Shown in pieces: positions 8,325 to 18,552 of a stretch of 64,000 nt of DNA. Made by a program: the position numbers and the translations under genes. The stretch spans positions 23,671 through 87,670 of the forward strand of contig NZ_PJNI01000014.1 in the NCBI RefSeq assembly GCF_002844555.1. Reading direction: 5' to 3'. The notes beneath the pieces are model-generated. The model ran no database searches. It was not told the DNA's origin and saw only the letters and a list, made by a program, of their open reading frames with translations. Source of the stretch: Brumimicrobium salinarum. Its GTDB lineage: Bacteria; Bacteroidota; Bacteroidia; Flavobacteriales_D; Crocinitomicaceae. Each line of letters begins with the position of its first letter. Position 1 is the first letter of the stretch.

Positions 8325-10469
8325 CTATACCCTAACGCCCATAACAAGAACATCATCAAGCTTTTCTAAATCACCTTTCCATTTGCGGAACTCATGTCGT
8401 AATATTTTTCTTTGTTCAGCCATCGGTTTTTCACAAATGCTTAGTAAAAGTTTCTTGAATCGCTTTGAACCGAACTTTTTGTTCTTCGGCCCACCAAATT
8501 GATCAGGATATCCGTCGGAATATTGATAAATAACATCTCCTGTAAAAATCGGTAGTTCTATGGTTTTAAAATTGAAATTGTTTAAGCTGTCACCGTAACC
8601 TATAGCTTCTCTGTTGCCTTTGATTTCTATTAAGACAAAGTCATTATCAGGAGAGGTCTCAAGAACTTTTATATTTTTTTCTAAAGAAGACCAGTGTTTT
8701 AGATTTTCTTTTTTGGTGGCAATCTGTATGGCATTTTTCGCTCCTGAAAAATATAGTTTGTTCTTAGAGCGGTTCAATCCGCAGAGTGTTAAGTCCATTC
8801 CATCTCTGATTGTTACACCTGCCTCTTCGTATTCCTTTATTTTTAACGATTTGAAAATACCTTGATTTAAAAAGTCAAGAGCTTGACCTGTAGTATTTAT
8901 TTCATCAATTTTAATACTCTGACTTAAAAAGTTATTTCCTAAAAAGCTCATAAAAGCACCAGGTACTCCATGCCCCGTACAATCAATAGCGCCGAATAAT
9001 GAAAATTTTTCTCCGGATTTTGAAGTTACGTTTTCAACAAAATAAAAATCACCACTTACAATATCCCGAGGTTTGTAAAGAATAAATGAGTCTGGAATAA
9101 CTGATTTTATATGTTTTTCCGTTGGTAGGATAGCATTTTGAATTCGCTCGGCATATTTAATACTGTCTAGCATATTTTTATTCTGTATTTCAAGCTCCTC
9201 ACGTTTTTGTCGTAATTCTTTAGTTCTATCTTCTACTTGAATTTCAAGCGTTTCTAATGCTTCCTGTTGAATGTTTTCTTTTTCTTCTTGAAGTTCTTTG
9301 TAACGTTGTGCCATTGAGAGGCTTAGCGCTAAAATCTCTAGGCCTGAGCTTATTTTTAATGAAAGTTCAGAGATCATAGCGTCTCCAAAAATTCCTAGGT
9401 TACCTAAAATAAATATTGTAGAACCTACGATTAAAATAATAAAACCGAGTGAAAAAGCTTTGTTGACTTTGTAACCTTTTCGGTTTAGTGAAATAATTGC
9501 GATAATAATGGACACAGTTCCTACTAAACTTAAAAGATTAACTAAAGGATAAGCAAAAGCATGCGTTGGTCCTGGAATTAAACTCATGATAACAATCAGC
9601 AATAAGGCAAGTAAAATTCCATTAAAATATTTATTCCATTTCTTACTGCGTTGCTTAATTTTTAAAAAATTAGCAGCGTATAGAATGACGAAAATAACTG
9701 CACCAGCTGCTGAAAGTAGAACACTTATGCTTGAAAGGTAGACTGAATTCGGGAAAAAGAACTGATGGGTAAAGCCTTCTAAACTAAACTGAAGCATAAA
9801 TTGAAATGCAACGTATAAAATATAATAGAGGAATGAGATTTCCTTTAAAATTATATAGAAAAAGAAAAATATAATAACAACAACGGCTAATACTCCAAAA
9901 TAAAAACCGTGAAATAAATTATTGCTGTAATCATCAATATAAAAACTTCTTTGTTCCCAAAAAGTAAGTGGAAGGTTAATCATTTCTCCATCACTTTCCA
10001 ATACTAAGTAGAAATGTTTGGTTTCATTTTTTTCAAAGTCAATCGGAAAAATATTCTTCCTGTGTTTAACTGTTTTGTCAGCAAAAGGCATGAAGTCTCC
10101 GCTTTTCCATGTATTTACAATTTCTTTATTCTTTACCTCATAGAGATTTACTTTATCCGTGATTGGACGACCAGTTTCTAAAGCTAATTTTTTTGCACTA
10201 AATGGATTACGGGCATTGAATTTGACAATCCATCGGGAAGAGGTGAAATCTATGGTTTCAATTGGCTTGTGTATGGAATCATATTTCAGCGTGTCATTTA
10301 TTATCAGTTGCTCAATATTAATGACATAATCTTTGTCTTCGTATTTTAGAGCCTTGTTAGCAATACTCTTGTTCAAGAATGATTCATCAAGAATAATTTG
10401 TGTGTATGCACAATTGAAAAATACAATTGAGAATAAACCAAAAAGCAGTATGTGATTAATTAACTTCAC
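8325..10469 (-). CDS. 7TMR-DISM membrane protein with an intact SpoIIE-type phosphatase domain
   Basis: A 714-residue protein with signal peptide (1-23), 7TMR-DISM extracellular domain (about 40-165), seven membrane helices (about 180-395), coiled coil (about 395-455) and a cytoplasmic SpoIIE/PP2C serine phosphatase domain. The PP2C metal-site motifs are all present: SGDFYF, DCTGHGVPGAFMS, YSDGYPDQFGG and DDVLVMG. Such proteins convert an external signal into dephosphorylation of a partner, often an STAS anti-anti-sigma factor; no such partner gene is adjacent. The start is GTG at 10469, lying inside the last codons of the M28 peptidase gene (14-nt overlap), so the two are translationally coupled. 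The degenerate paralogue follows after 33 nt. Confidence 0.9.
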   Translation of the reverse strand: MKLINHILLFGLFSIVFFNCAYTQIILDESFLNKSIANKALKYEDKDYVINIEQLIINDTLKYDSIHKPIETIDFTSSRWIVKFNARNPFSAKKLALETGRPITDKVNLYEVKNKEIVNTWKSGDFMPFADKTVKHRKNIFPIDFEKNETKHFYLVLESDGEMINLPLTFWEQRSFYIDDYSNNLFHGFYFGVLAVVVIIFFFFYIILKEISFLYYILYVAFQFMLQFSLEGFTHQFFFPNSVYLSSISVLLSAAGAVIFVILYAANFLKIKQRSKKWNKYFNGILLALLLIVIMSLIPGPTHAFAYPLVNLLSLVGTVSIIIAIISLNRKGYKVNKAFSLGFIILIVGSTIFILGNLGIFGDAMISELSLKISSGLEILALSLSMAQRYKELQEEKENIQQEALETLEIQVEDRTKELRQKREELEIQNKNMLDSIKYAERIQNAILPTEKHIKSVIPDSFILYKPRDIVSGDFYFVENVTSKSGEKFSLFGAIDCTGHGVPGAFMSFLGNNFLSQSIKIDEINTTGQALDFLNQGIFKSLKIKEYEEAGVTIRDGMDLTLCGLNRSKNKLYFSGAKNAIQIATKKENLKHWSSLEKNIKVLETSPDNDFVLIEIKGNREAIGYGDSLNNFNFKTIELPIFTGDVIYQYSDGYPDQFGGPKNKKFGSKRFKKLLLSICEKPMAEQRKILRHEFRKWKGDLEKLDDVLVMGVRV

Positions 10470-11858
10470 TATAATATTTGTCTAATAAGTAAACCAAACT
10501 TGAGATTGCTGCTGCTCCTAGATGTAACTCTCTTTTGTTCACATTTTCAAAAACATCGTTGGCATTATGATGAAAATCGAAATATCGTTGGCTATCAGGA
10601 ACGAATCCTATTAACCCAATATCTTTATATTCTTTTTTCAGTGGACCTATATCAACCCCACCATAGCCTTCTTCAAAATAGTGAACGAAATAGGGAGCGA
10701 ATATTTTTTCAAAAGATTGGATTAACGCTAAATGTTTTGCTTTCCCATCCACAGAAAACCCACGTGGGGAAAACCCACCTCGATCACTCTCGATCGCTAA
10801 AATATGTTCTTCATTTTCTTTTTTAACTTTTTTGGCGTATGTTTTTCCTCCCATATTTCCATTTTCTTCATTCATGAAAAACACCACACGCAAGGTATGC
10901 TTTGGTTTATAATTTAATTCTTTAAGGATTCGCAGTGCTTCCATGGTATGAACAATTCCTGCACCATCATCATGTGCACCTTCACCAACATCCCATGAAT
11001 CTAAATGCGCACCAATGGTAATAATTCTATTTGGATAGATATTTCCTGTTAACTCTGCAATAACATTATGAGATTTTTTTTCTGGAAGCACTTTGCAATC
11101 CATTTCAAAATGAAAGTTAACGTTTCCATTGTCTTTTTCCATTACCTCTTCTAATGCTGTAGCATCTTTTGTAGAAATTGCAGCTGCTGGAATTGCTTTG
11201 AGTCCTTCCTGATAATTCATTGTTCCGGTATGCGGATGTTCATGTTCGCTCAAACTTAATGAGCGTATAATAACAGCTTTAGCTCCTTTTTAGCAGCGTC
11301 AATTGCACCAAATCCTCTAATTGGATAGCAGGCTCCATAAGCTTTAAAGGTTGTAATCATCTTTTGATCCATAGGTTGTGAAATGAAAACAATCTTATCT
11401 TTAATTTCAGATGTTTCTGCTTGCAATAGTTCTTCTCTGTTTTTGAACATGACCAATTCGCCTTGCATAATTCCTTTTGTGGATACAGAACCTCCTAGCG
11501 CTAATAAATTTACTTTGTAAATAGATCCGTCTTCTCTTACGAAATAGCCGTTTTCCTTTGTACCTCTTTCCCAATGAGGAACCATTACTTCTTGTAAATA
11601 GACTTTGTCAAAACCATAAGCAGATAATTTTTGATATCCCCACTTTACCGCAAGTTCTGCACTCACTGATCCCGATAGTCTAGCGCCAATATCTTTACAT
11701 AAACTTTTTAAATCTGTATAAGCTAATCCATTTTCTAAAGCTTCATTGTAAATGGTTTTTACCATCACACTGTCAGCATCAGAGTAGCGTGTTTGAGCTT
11801 GAAGGTTAAGTCCTAAAACTGTAAGAAGCGTTATAAAGAAATAAATTCTTTGTTTCAT
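10456..11858 (-). pseudogene. M28 family secreted metallopeptidase, frameshifted
   Basis: Two adjacent frames (11858-11256 and 11253-10456) are the halves of one M28-type peptidase related to carboxypeptidase Q. The first encodes a signal peptide (ends LNLQAQ), an N-terminal segment and a PA-like region. The second carries the zinc site: GAHLDSWD, DDGAG, MNEENG and the late FHHNANDV. The first frame ends just after FGAIDAAKK; adding one A to the A5 run at 11287-11291 (minus strand) joins it to GAKAVIIRSLSLSEHEHPHTG and gives 467 residues of normal layout. Everything else is intact, so this is either a very recent break or an undercalled homopolymer. It would hydrolyse peptides in the periplasm or outside the cell. 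Confidence 0.85.
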
Positions 11859-11999
11859 AAGAATGATTCAGTTTGAATCTTGAAAATTAATAAAAAAAAC
11901 GAGTAACTGCGAAAATAATTTAGGCATCATCTATTATTTAGTCCATTTTTACAAGTAAGTTTATTAAATTTACACTTAAATTTTACAGCTTTGATTAAA

Positions 12000-12347
12000 A
12001 TGAATCGATTTTTTACCTATGTGTTGTTAATTGTTTTAATACTAACTTCTGCTTATGTTTTTATCTATTATTTAATGGCAGATAGCATTGGAGAGTTAAG
12101 AACTTTGCCTACCTCGTTTCTTATTGCTATTGTCTTTTATATACTCGCGCAATTAATTAAACGTTTTCTTCAAAAGAAAATGCCGTGGTATAATTGGTTG
12201 TATTACCTTGGGTTATTAGCGGTTATTATCCCTTTGCCCTTGTTCTCTGTTCAAGGAAACTGGGTGTTTAGTCTTACACGTTACGGTTCTTTGTTTTTAA
12301 TGTTGCCACCTGTAATAGAACTCGTTCTATTGATCAGGAAAAAATAA
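12000..12347 (+). CDS. Small four-helix membrane protein of unknown function
   Basis: The 115-residue product is mostly hydrophobic: segments near residues 4-26, 40-55, 68-86 and 92-111, with Lys/Arg between helices 2 and 3 (KRFLQKKMPWYNW) and at the C terminus (LIRKK). I do not recognise a family. I start at ATG 12000; a TTG three codons upstream is less likely. It is transcribed alone, divergent from the M28 peptidase. Confidence 0.6.
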   Translation: MNRFFTYVLLIVLILTSAYVFIYYLMADSIGELRTLPTSFLIAIVFYILAQLIKRFLQKKMPWYNWLYYLGLLAVIIPLPLFSVQGNWVFSLTRYGSLFLMLPPVIELVLLIRKK

Positions 12348-12531
12348 GCAATTTTTTATAGTCTTACTTTTTGCAATGTAATTATTGATTCTTAGATGGT
12401 CAGTATCTTTTTTAAACCCCGTTTTTCAAGCTTTTACATAATATCTTCATTTTTTAATTAGAATTCTCTTCGTTGTTTTATAATTATCTCTTACTTTAGG
12501 GCTTAAATTATATTATAAAACTACTATTCTT

Positions 12532-14723
12532 ATGAAAAGTAATTTAAAGAAAGAATGCATTTTGTTTTTTTGATGTTGATTACTTTCACAACACATGCTC
12601 AAATATTTTGGTCAGAAACCTTTGGTAGTGGATGTAACTCCGGTACAATTGCTAATGGTTACACAACCTCAAATGGCGAATGGCAGGTAGATGCGTTGCC
12701 GATGAATAATGGTGCAAACGCAAATATTTGGTATATAAGTGCAGAAGAGAATGGTGAAGGAATTGGTAATTGTGGAGCAGGATGTGGGAATAAACCTACA
12801 CTCCATATTGGTAATAATTCAATTGATGATGGAGCGAAATATTCAACTGCATCAACAGCGAATACTGAAGCAAGAGCTATATCACCAATTATTAACGCAT
12901 CAAATTATTGTTCCATTTCTCTAACCTTTGAATATTTAGAATTTGGAGACGGTACGAATGATAACTTAACAGTTTGGTATTTTGACGGTTCCACATGGAG
13001 CCTTTTAGAAGATCCTCCAAAAACAACAATTGGGAGTTGTAGTCCAAACGGGCTCTGGGAGTCCCGCACGGTTAATCTACCTGCTTCGGCAGACAACAAT
13101 CCAAATGTACAAATCGGGTTTCAATGGGAAAATAACGGAGATGGAGTAGGGACAAATCCGTCATCAGCGATTTATAATATTCAGTTATCTTCAGGAGACG
13201 TTACAGCCCCAATCATAGCATGTCCCAGCGATCAAACAGTAAATAACGGAACGGACTGTGCCTATCAGATCACGGACTTTAGTTCTTTAATTACCTATTC
13301 TGACGATTGCGGAACTGCCACTTTAACACAAACACCTGCAATAAATACAGAAATCGGTGTGGGAACGCATGTTGTAGAATACACAGCAGAAGATGCATCA
13401 GGAAACACTTCAACTTGTTCTTTTAATCTTGAAGTAATTGAAACCTTACCACCTACGATCACATGTCCATCCAATATTAGCTCATGTGATTCAATCGTAA
13501 ATTACGACGACCCAATAGTTGTGGAGAATTGTACTGATTATACAATTACACAAATTGATGGTACAGGATACTCCTCTGGTATTGCTTTCCCGGTAGGAAC
13601 AACCATACAGCAATATCAGGTTACTGATGGATCTGGAAACGTTGCATCATGTACTTTTGAAGTTGAAGTTTTAGTTAGTCCCGATAGTGCAATAATTATA
13701 AGTAATGACGAGGAGTTTTGTGAGACTTCTAGTGCAACAATTGAAGCCCAGCCAATTTCTAGTGGAACGGGTGAATGGAATGTAATATCAGGAAACGGAG
13801 TGTTAGATAATGCCTTATCACCATTAACAGATGTTAATAATCTATCGTATGGAGTAAATACTTTTGTTTGGACCGTTTCTACGCCTTCGTGCGGTTTAAC
13901 TTCTGATACAGTTAATATATTTGTTTATGAAACACCTTCTCAAGCCAATACACAATCTAAGCTTACCTTGTGTAATGATACTTTGATAAATATTGTTGCA
14001 ACAAATCCTATTGTTGGATCAGGATCTTGGTCTGACATAGATAGTTCGGCTCTTTTTACAAATTCGACGTCTCCTAATACGGTACTTTACAATCTTCAAG
14101 AAGGGATAAATGAAATTGTTTGGACGGTAAGTAATGGTGTTTGTGAAAGCAACTCAGATACAGTTCTTGTATTTAATAAAACCATTGCAAGAATTTACAC
14201 GCCCGATACATCAGTTTGTATTTTGTCTGATGATTTTGAGATTCAAGGAAGTCCTGTTGTTGATGATGTTTCAGCAATATGGTATGTAATTTCTGGAACT
14301 GTTGATTTCGAAAATATCGGAAGTAGTTCACCAACAATTACCTATATCGATGCAGGAGAAAATCAGATTGTTTATGGACAAAACCATCCTGTTTGTGGAA
14401 CAACTACCGATACGATAACGATAACTGGAGAGCAGTGTGAGACATACAACCCAATTATTCCCACAGTTATGACGCCAAATAATGATGGGAAAAATGATTT
14501 GTTTATTATTCAAAATTTAAATGCTGTTTTTCCTAATTCAGAGGTCGTGATTGTAAACCGATGGGGAAATGTAGTGTATGAGTCAACCGGATATGAAAGT
14601 CCATGGAATGGTACTTATATGAATGAAGGAAAAGAACTTGACGCAGGTACTTATTTTTATCGTATCGTTCTAAACGATGCTGAAAGAAATGAACTGTCAG
14701 GGTCAATAAGCATTATTAGATAA
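12532..14723 (+). CDS. T9SS-secreted adhesin with HYR domains and a type-B sorting domain
   Basis: A secreted surface protein. After a signal peptide ending THAQ comes a region starting IFWSETFGSG, then two HYR (Ig-like) modules (PIIACPSDQTV and PTITCPSN), further Ig-like repeats with paired Cys, and a C-terminal type-B T9SS sorting domain of about 85 residues (TVMTPNNDGKNDLF, VVIVNRWGNVVYES, GTYFYRIVL). The uninterrupted frame begins at 12555, but its signal peptide would lack a basic N terminus. An ATG at 12532 gives MKSNLKKECI; adding one T to the run at 12560-12563 fuses it in frame and yields a textbook signal peptide and 730 residues. The PorP/SprF gene follows after 6 nt. Confidence 0.85.
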
Positions 14724-14729
14724 ACGACT

Positions 14730-15749
14730 ATGAAAATGAAACTTATAACGATTATTGGATTTTTGTTTTTTGCCTGGACAATCTTCGGCCAGCAAGAAGC
14801 TCAATTTACACAGTATTATTCAAATCCATATCTTTTTAATCCTGCATCGGGTGGTTTGAAAAAAATTATTGACATTGATTTAGGATATAGAAGACAATGG
14901 ATTGGATTATCGGGAGCTCCACAAAGCTTCTATGCAACTGCACACACTGAAATAAGTTTTGACAAACGAAATACGGTGCTTAACGAACATAATTCGGAAG
15001 ACGAGTCTATTTATGCAACGCCTACAAACAGTGTGGGAAAGAATAAACATGTTGTAGGGGGGAAGGTTTTTGCAGATCAGATTGGGCCTTTTCAAAAAAT
15101 AAATGTAATGGCAAGTTACGCTTATCATTTACGTTTTACTCAAAAAACGATGCTTAGTTTTGGTGTGAATGCTGGTTATTCTAATTTTGGTATTAATCCC
15201 AATAAAGTTATTCTATTGGATAATGATGATTATAAATATGAAAACTTTTTATCGAGAAATTCCAATCAATCCATCTTTGATTTAGGCGCGGGCATGACTT
15301 TTTATGGAAAAGAATTCCAATTTGGCATTTCTAGTTCACAGTTACTCAATAATAATTTAAAACTTGGAGAGGTTGAGACATCTGCTCATTTTAGCTCTCA
15401 TTTCTTTTTATATGGAATGTATAACTTTAATTTGGAAGATACAAAACTTAGTGTAGAACCTCATTTTATGACTCAGTTTGCAAGTGGTGCTCCAGCTTCT
15501 GTAAATATTGGTGCTCGACTCCATTATGATAAAAGATATTGGGTAAATGTTTCATACAGGTTGCAAGATGCAATAGCATTTGGTGTTGGGCTTAATTTTG
15601 CGAAAAATTTGCATTTAGGATATAGTTATGACGTAGCTATAGGTAAAGTTCAACGCCCAAATAATTATGTTCATGAGATTTCGTTAGGATTGATGTTTGG
15701 AAGTAAGAGTAGCAAAGAAAAAGACTTACAGGACGATGAAATGATGTGA
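14730..15749 (+). CDS. PorP/SprF family type IX secretion outer-membrane protein
   Basis: A 339-residue outer-membrane beta-barrel of the PorP/SprF family. After a signal peptide ending IFGQ comes the hallmark N terminus QEAQFTQYYSNPYLFNPASGG, followed by alternating beta strands and a C-terminal strand region (HEISLGLMFG). In Flavobacterium, SprF and relatives are needed for export of proteins with type-B sorting domains and are usually encoded right after their cargo. The position just behind an adhesin with such a domain fits that arrangement. The last residues are acidic. Confidence 0.93.
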   Translation: MKMKLITIIGFLFFAWTIFGQQEAQFTQYYSNPYLFNPASGGLKKIIDIDLGYRRQWIGLSGAPQSFYATAHTEISFDKRNTVLNEHNSEDESIYATPTNSVGKNKHVVGGKVFADQIGPFQKINVMASYAYHLRFTQKTMLSFGVNAGYSNFGINPNKVILLDNDDYKYENFLSRNSNQSIFDLGAGMTFYGKEFQFGISSSQLLNNNLKLGEVETSAHFSSHFFLYGMYNFNLEDTKLSVEPHFMTQFASGAPASVNIGARLHYDKRYWVNVSYRLQDAIAFGVGLNFAKNLHLGYSYDVAIGKVQRPNNYVHEISLGLMFGSKSSKEKDLQDDEMM

Positions 15750-15828
15750 TTGGTCGAATAGTTATTAGATTTTTCACTTTATAGTGTGTATAGAATCAGT
15801 GTTTTAATTAATTTCATTGTCGTTCTAC

Positions 15829-17103
15829 ATGCTTATGAGTAAAAAAGAGATTCAAAATATCGACCTGAAGAACTTCAATGAAGGAGATGCCCAATCTTTT
15901 TTAATTGACGTCATTCATAAATTTAGTCAAGATATTATTGCTGCAGAAACTACTTCCGATATTTTTCATGTTCTTGTTAATGATGTTGCTAAACAAATGG
16001 CTCTGAAGGATTGTGTTTTATATAAAGTGAATCGCGAAATCAAACAAATTGAGCAAATTGCAACATATAGAGAAAATAAGTTCGAAGATGGTCAGATAAA
16101 AAATGCACTTACGCTTAATTTTGGAGAAGGACACGCTGGATTAGTTGCAGAAACAGGAAGCTCTTTGTTAATTAAAGATGTTTCAAAAAGTAAAAACTAC
16201 AAGTTTGATGTTTCAATGGCTGGCTCAGAGCTGGTTATTCCTGTGAAGATTAATGATGAGGTTTATGCTGTTATTTCAAGTGAACACCCAGAACCGTATT
16301 TTTATACAGAGTATCATTTAAAATTATGGGATGTAATTGCTTCTATTGCTACAGGAGCGCTTGTGAAAATTCACAAAAAGGAGGAGCTCGTTAAAATCCA
16401 ACACCGTTTAGAAGATCTATTAGACAAACAAAGTGAAGATTTAGACAAAGCAATTGAGATGCTTTCAGATCAATTTGCAAAGCTTAAGCAATACCGAGAA
16501 AAGCAAGAAACCTTGATGCAAGAAATACATCACCGGGTAACTAATAACTTACAAATTATCTCAAGTATTCTTAGGTTATACATGAGTAAAGATACTGTAG
16601 AAAGCGTAAATACACTCAACGCAATCCACAATAGAGTTCAAGTTATGGCACTCATACATCAGAATATATACAAAACGATGGAATCAGGAATGGTTGGTTT
16701 GAATTCTTATATGTCTGATCTCTTGAATTATTTAAAAAGTACCACTTCTCGGTTTGTAATCGGTACAGGATATGAAGTGGAAATTAATTTTTTAAGTATT
16801 GATGTTTTGGTCTCTTTTGGTCTTTATATCACAGAGGTTTTTTATATGTGGGTCGATTTGGCTGATCAGCATGGTTTAGAAGCTATTGAATTAAGGTTTG
16901 AAGTGCTTAAAACTAAAGATGAAAGATCCTTTGAGATTAATATTTATGATCAATCCAAAATTGCTTTGTTTGAGAATGTCGATTTTCATTCCACAGATGA
17001 AATGGGATGCATTCTCATATCTGCATTAACCGATCAATTAGAAGGTGAACTTAGTTATACTTACGAGAACCAAAATCGAATTCGATTGACAATTATGTCT
17101 TAG
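15829..17103 (+). CDS. GAF domain HisKA_2-type histidine kinase-like protein with a decayed ATPase domain
   Basis: Soluble protein of about 424 residues: an N-terminal GAF domain (about 25-175), a coiled coil (about 185-230), a HisKA_2 phosphoacceptor region with EIHHRVTNNLQIISSILRLY (His about residue 235), and a C-terminal HATPase-like region. The phosphoacceptor motif is excellent. The ATPase part is not: where the family has an NELxxNxxKH N-box this protein reads ITEVFYMWVDLADQ, and the DxGxG loop is missing (YDQSKIALF). Only the late Gly and the LEGEL block remain. I start at ATG 15829 rather than an upstream TTG; ATG 15835 is equally possible. No response regulator is adjacent. Confidence 0.82.
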   Translation: MLMSKKEIQNIDLKNFNEGDAQSFLIDVIHKFSQDIIAAETTSDIFHVLVNDVAKQMALKDCVLYKVNREIKQIEQIATYRENKFEDGQIKNALTLNFGEGHAGLVAETGSSLLIKDVSKSKNYKFDVSMAGSELVIPVKINDEVYAVISSEHPEPYFYTEYHLKLWDVIASIATGALVKIHKKEELVKIQHRLEDLLDKQSEDLDKAIEMLSDQFAKLKQYREKQETLMQEIHHRVTNNLQIISSILRLYMSKDTVESVNTLNAIHNRVQVMALIHQNIYKTMESGMVGLNSYMSDLLNYLKSTTSRFVIGTGYEVEINFLSIDVLVSFGLYITEVFYMWVDLADQHGLEAIELRFEVLKTKDERSFEINIYDQSKIALFENVDFHSTDEMGCILISALTDQLEGELSYTYENQNRIRLTIMS

Positions 17104-17229
17104 TTTGTATTTGGTTTAAAAGCAATAAACAGCGCAACCAATTCCTTTTTATCTTAATTTGACATGATGAATAATTATACAAAGATTAAATTTGTATTTT
17201 TGCCTTTTTAAATAATTATCACATCGGTT

Positions 17230-18552
17230 ATGAGGCCATTATATTTTCTTTTAAAATTTACATTGAAAATTACGCTTTGGGTTTATTATCCACGATTTAA
17301 AAATATAAACCCTCCCAAGAAAAGGTTTTCACGTACTATTTTTATGTGTAACCACGCATCGTCATTTATGGACCCTCTAGTAATCGCGAGTTCACAGAAG
17401 CCAATTGTGTTTTTTATGACGCGATCTGATGTGTTTACTCCACTTTTAAAACCAATTCTTTGGGCTGCCCACATGCTGCCAATATATCGTAAACATGATG
17501 GAGAGGATACTAAAAAAAAGAATGAAGAAGTTTTTGAAAAATGTGCTAGCATCTTAAAATTCGGAAGAGGGTTAATTGTCTTTTCTGAAGGATTTACGGA
17601 TGATGTTTTTGTGCGGCGACTAAAACCGGTTAAGAAGGGAGCGGTAAGAATTGGATTTTTAGCTTTAGAGCGCATTAATTGGAAAAAGAAAATTTACGTA
17701 CAAGGCGTTGGTGTTAATTATTCCGATCCCAAAGTGCTGGGCAGTGATTGTTTAATTTCTAATGCAGAACCTGTATGTTTAAATGATTTTAAGGAAGCGT
17801 TTGAAGAAGATCCTAATAAAACCATTCATGAATTAACCATGCGACTTGAGGAGGATATGAGAAATCAAATAACTGATGTTAGAGACCTCGATTTTACTGA
17901 TTTCCATGAGCATGTGATGCGTTTAACACGAAAGGGAATGCACAATAAAGATGCTGATAAATCTAAAACATTAATAGCCAGGTGGAAGTACTCTAAACGA
18001 CTTGCGGACTGGATGAATGAAAGGGATTTAAAGGAAAACACTCAGATTTTAAAGTTAAAGAATCGATTGTCACAATATTTTGATCGGCTTAATGAAGTAC
18101 AAATTGAAGAACATATTTTATACAAAACGATTAGAAACAAAAGAAATAGAAGTCAAGAATTATTCTTTTTAATAACGCTTTCACCAATTGTAGTTGTTGG
18201 TTTGTTGCTTAACTACCTTCCTTATAAACTAATCAAAAATTTTGTTGAAAAATCCTTTAAAAGACCTGTGTTTTGGAGTAGCGTGAAGATGCTTTTAGGC
18301 GCCGTTGCAGTTTTTGTTTACAATTTAATTCTTGCGGTTTTAGTTGCCTTTATCTTCGATACTTCTTTGTTTCCTATCTTGTTAATAGGATTGTTTATAA
18401 TCCCTCTTTCTGGTGTAATTACGAGAAATTGGTTTGATACATTAAGTGAGTTTAAGAAGTTGAAAAGGGCACAAAACTTGAATCACTCAGCCTTGGCTAT
18501 GGAGAGGGATGAGTTGTTATCAACAATCTATAAATTAATACCCGTAGCTTAA
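17230..18552 (+). CDS. PlsC-like glycerophosphate acyltransferase, membrane bound
   Basis: A 440-residue protein with an acyltransferase domain in the first half and membrane helices in the second. The acyltransferase signature is CNHASSFMDPLVI (His and Asp five residues apart, as in the Bacteroidota NHPNxxxDP subgroup), then FFMTRSDVF, a SEGFTDD substrate motif and PVKKGAVRIGFLALE. Two long hydrophobic stretches lie around residues 310-330 and 345-390. It probably acylates lysophosphatidic acid or a similar lipid; the exact acceptor cannot be told. The stop codon overlaps that of the convergent PAP2 gene by 4 nt. Confidence 0.85.
   Translation: MRPLYFLLKFTLKITLWVYYPRFKNINPPKKRFSRTIFMCNHASSFMDPLVIASSQKPIVFFMTRSDVFTPLLKPILWAAHMLPIYRKHDGEDTKKKNEEVFEKCASILKFGRGLIVFSEGFTDDVFVRRLKPVKKGAVRIGFLALERINWKKKIYVQGVGVNYSDPKVLGSDCLISNAEPVCLNDFKEAFEEDPNKTIHELTMRLEEDMRNQITDVRDLDFTDFHEHVMRLTRKGMHNKDADKSKTLIARWKYSKRLADWMNERDLKENTQILKLKNRLSQYFDRLNEVQIEEHILYKTIRNKRNRSQELFFLITLSPIVVVGLLLNYLPYKLIKNFVEKSFKRPVFWSSVKMLLGAVAVFVYNLILAVLVAFIFDTSLFPILLIGLFIIPLSGVITRNWFDTLSEFKKLKRAQNLNHSALAMERDELLSTIYKLIPVA

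Noticed and set aside
14328..14513. Minus-strand frame inside the T9SS adhesin gene
   Set aside because: It is antisense to the conserved sorting-domain region and has no family features.
18549..18552. Overlapping stop codons of convergent genes as an antisense regulatory site
   Set aside because: A 4-nt overlap of convergent stops is common in compact genomes and shows nothing further.
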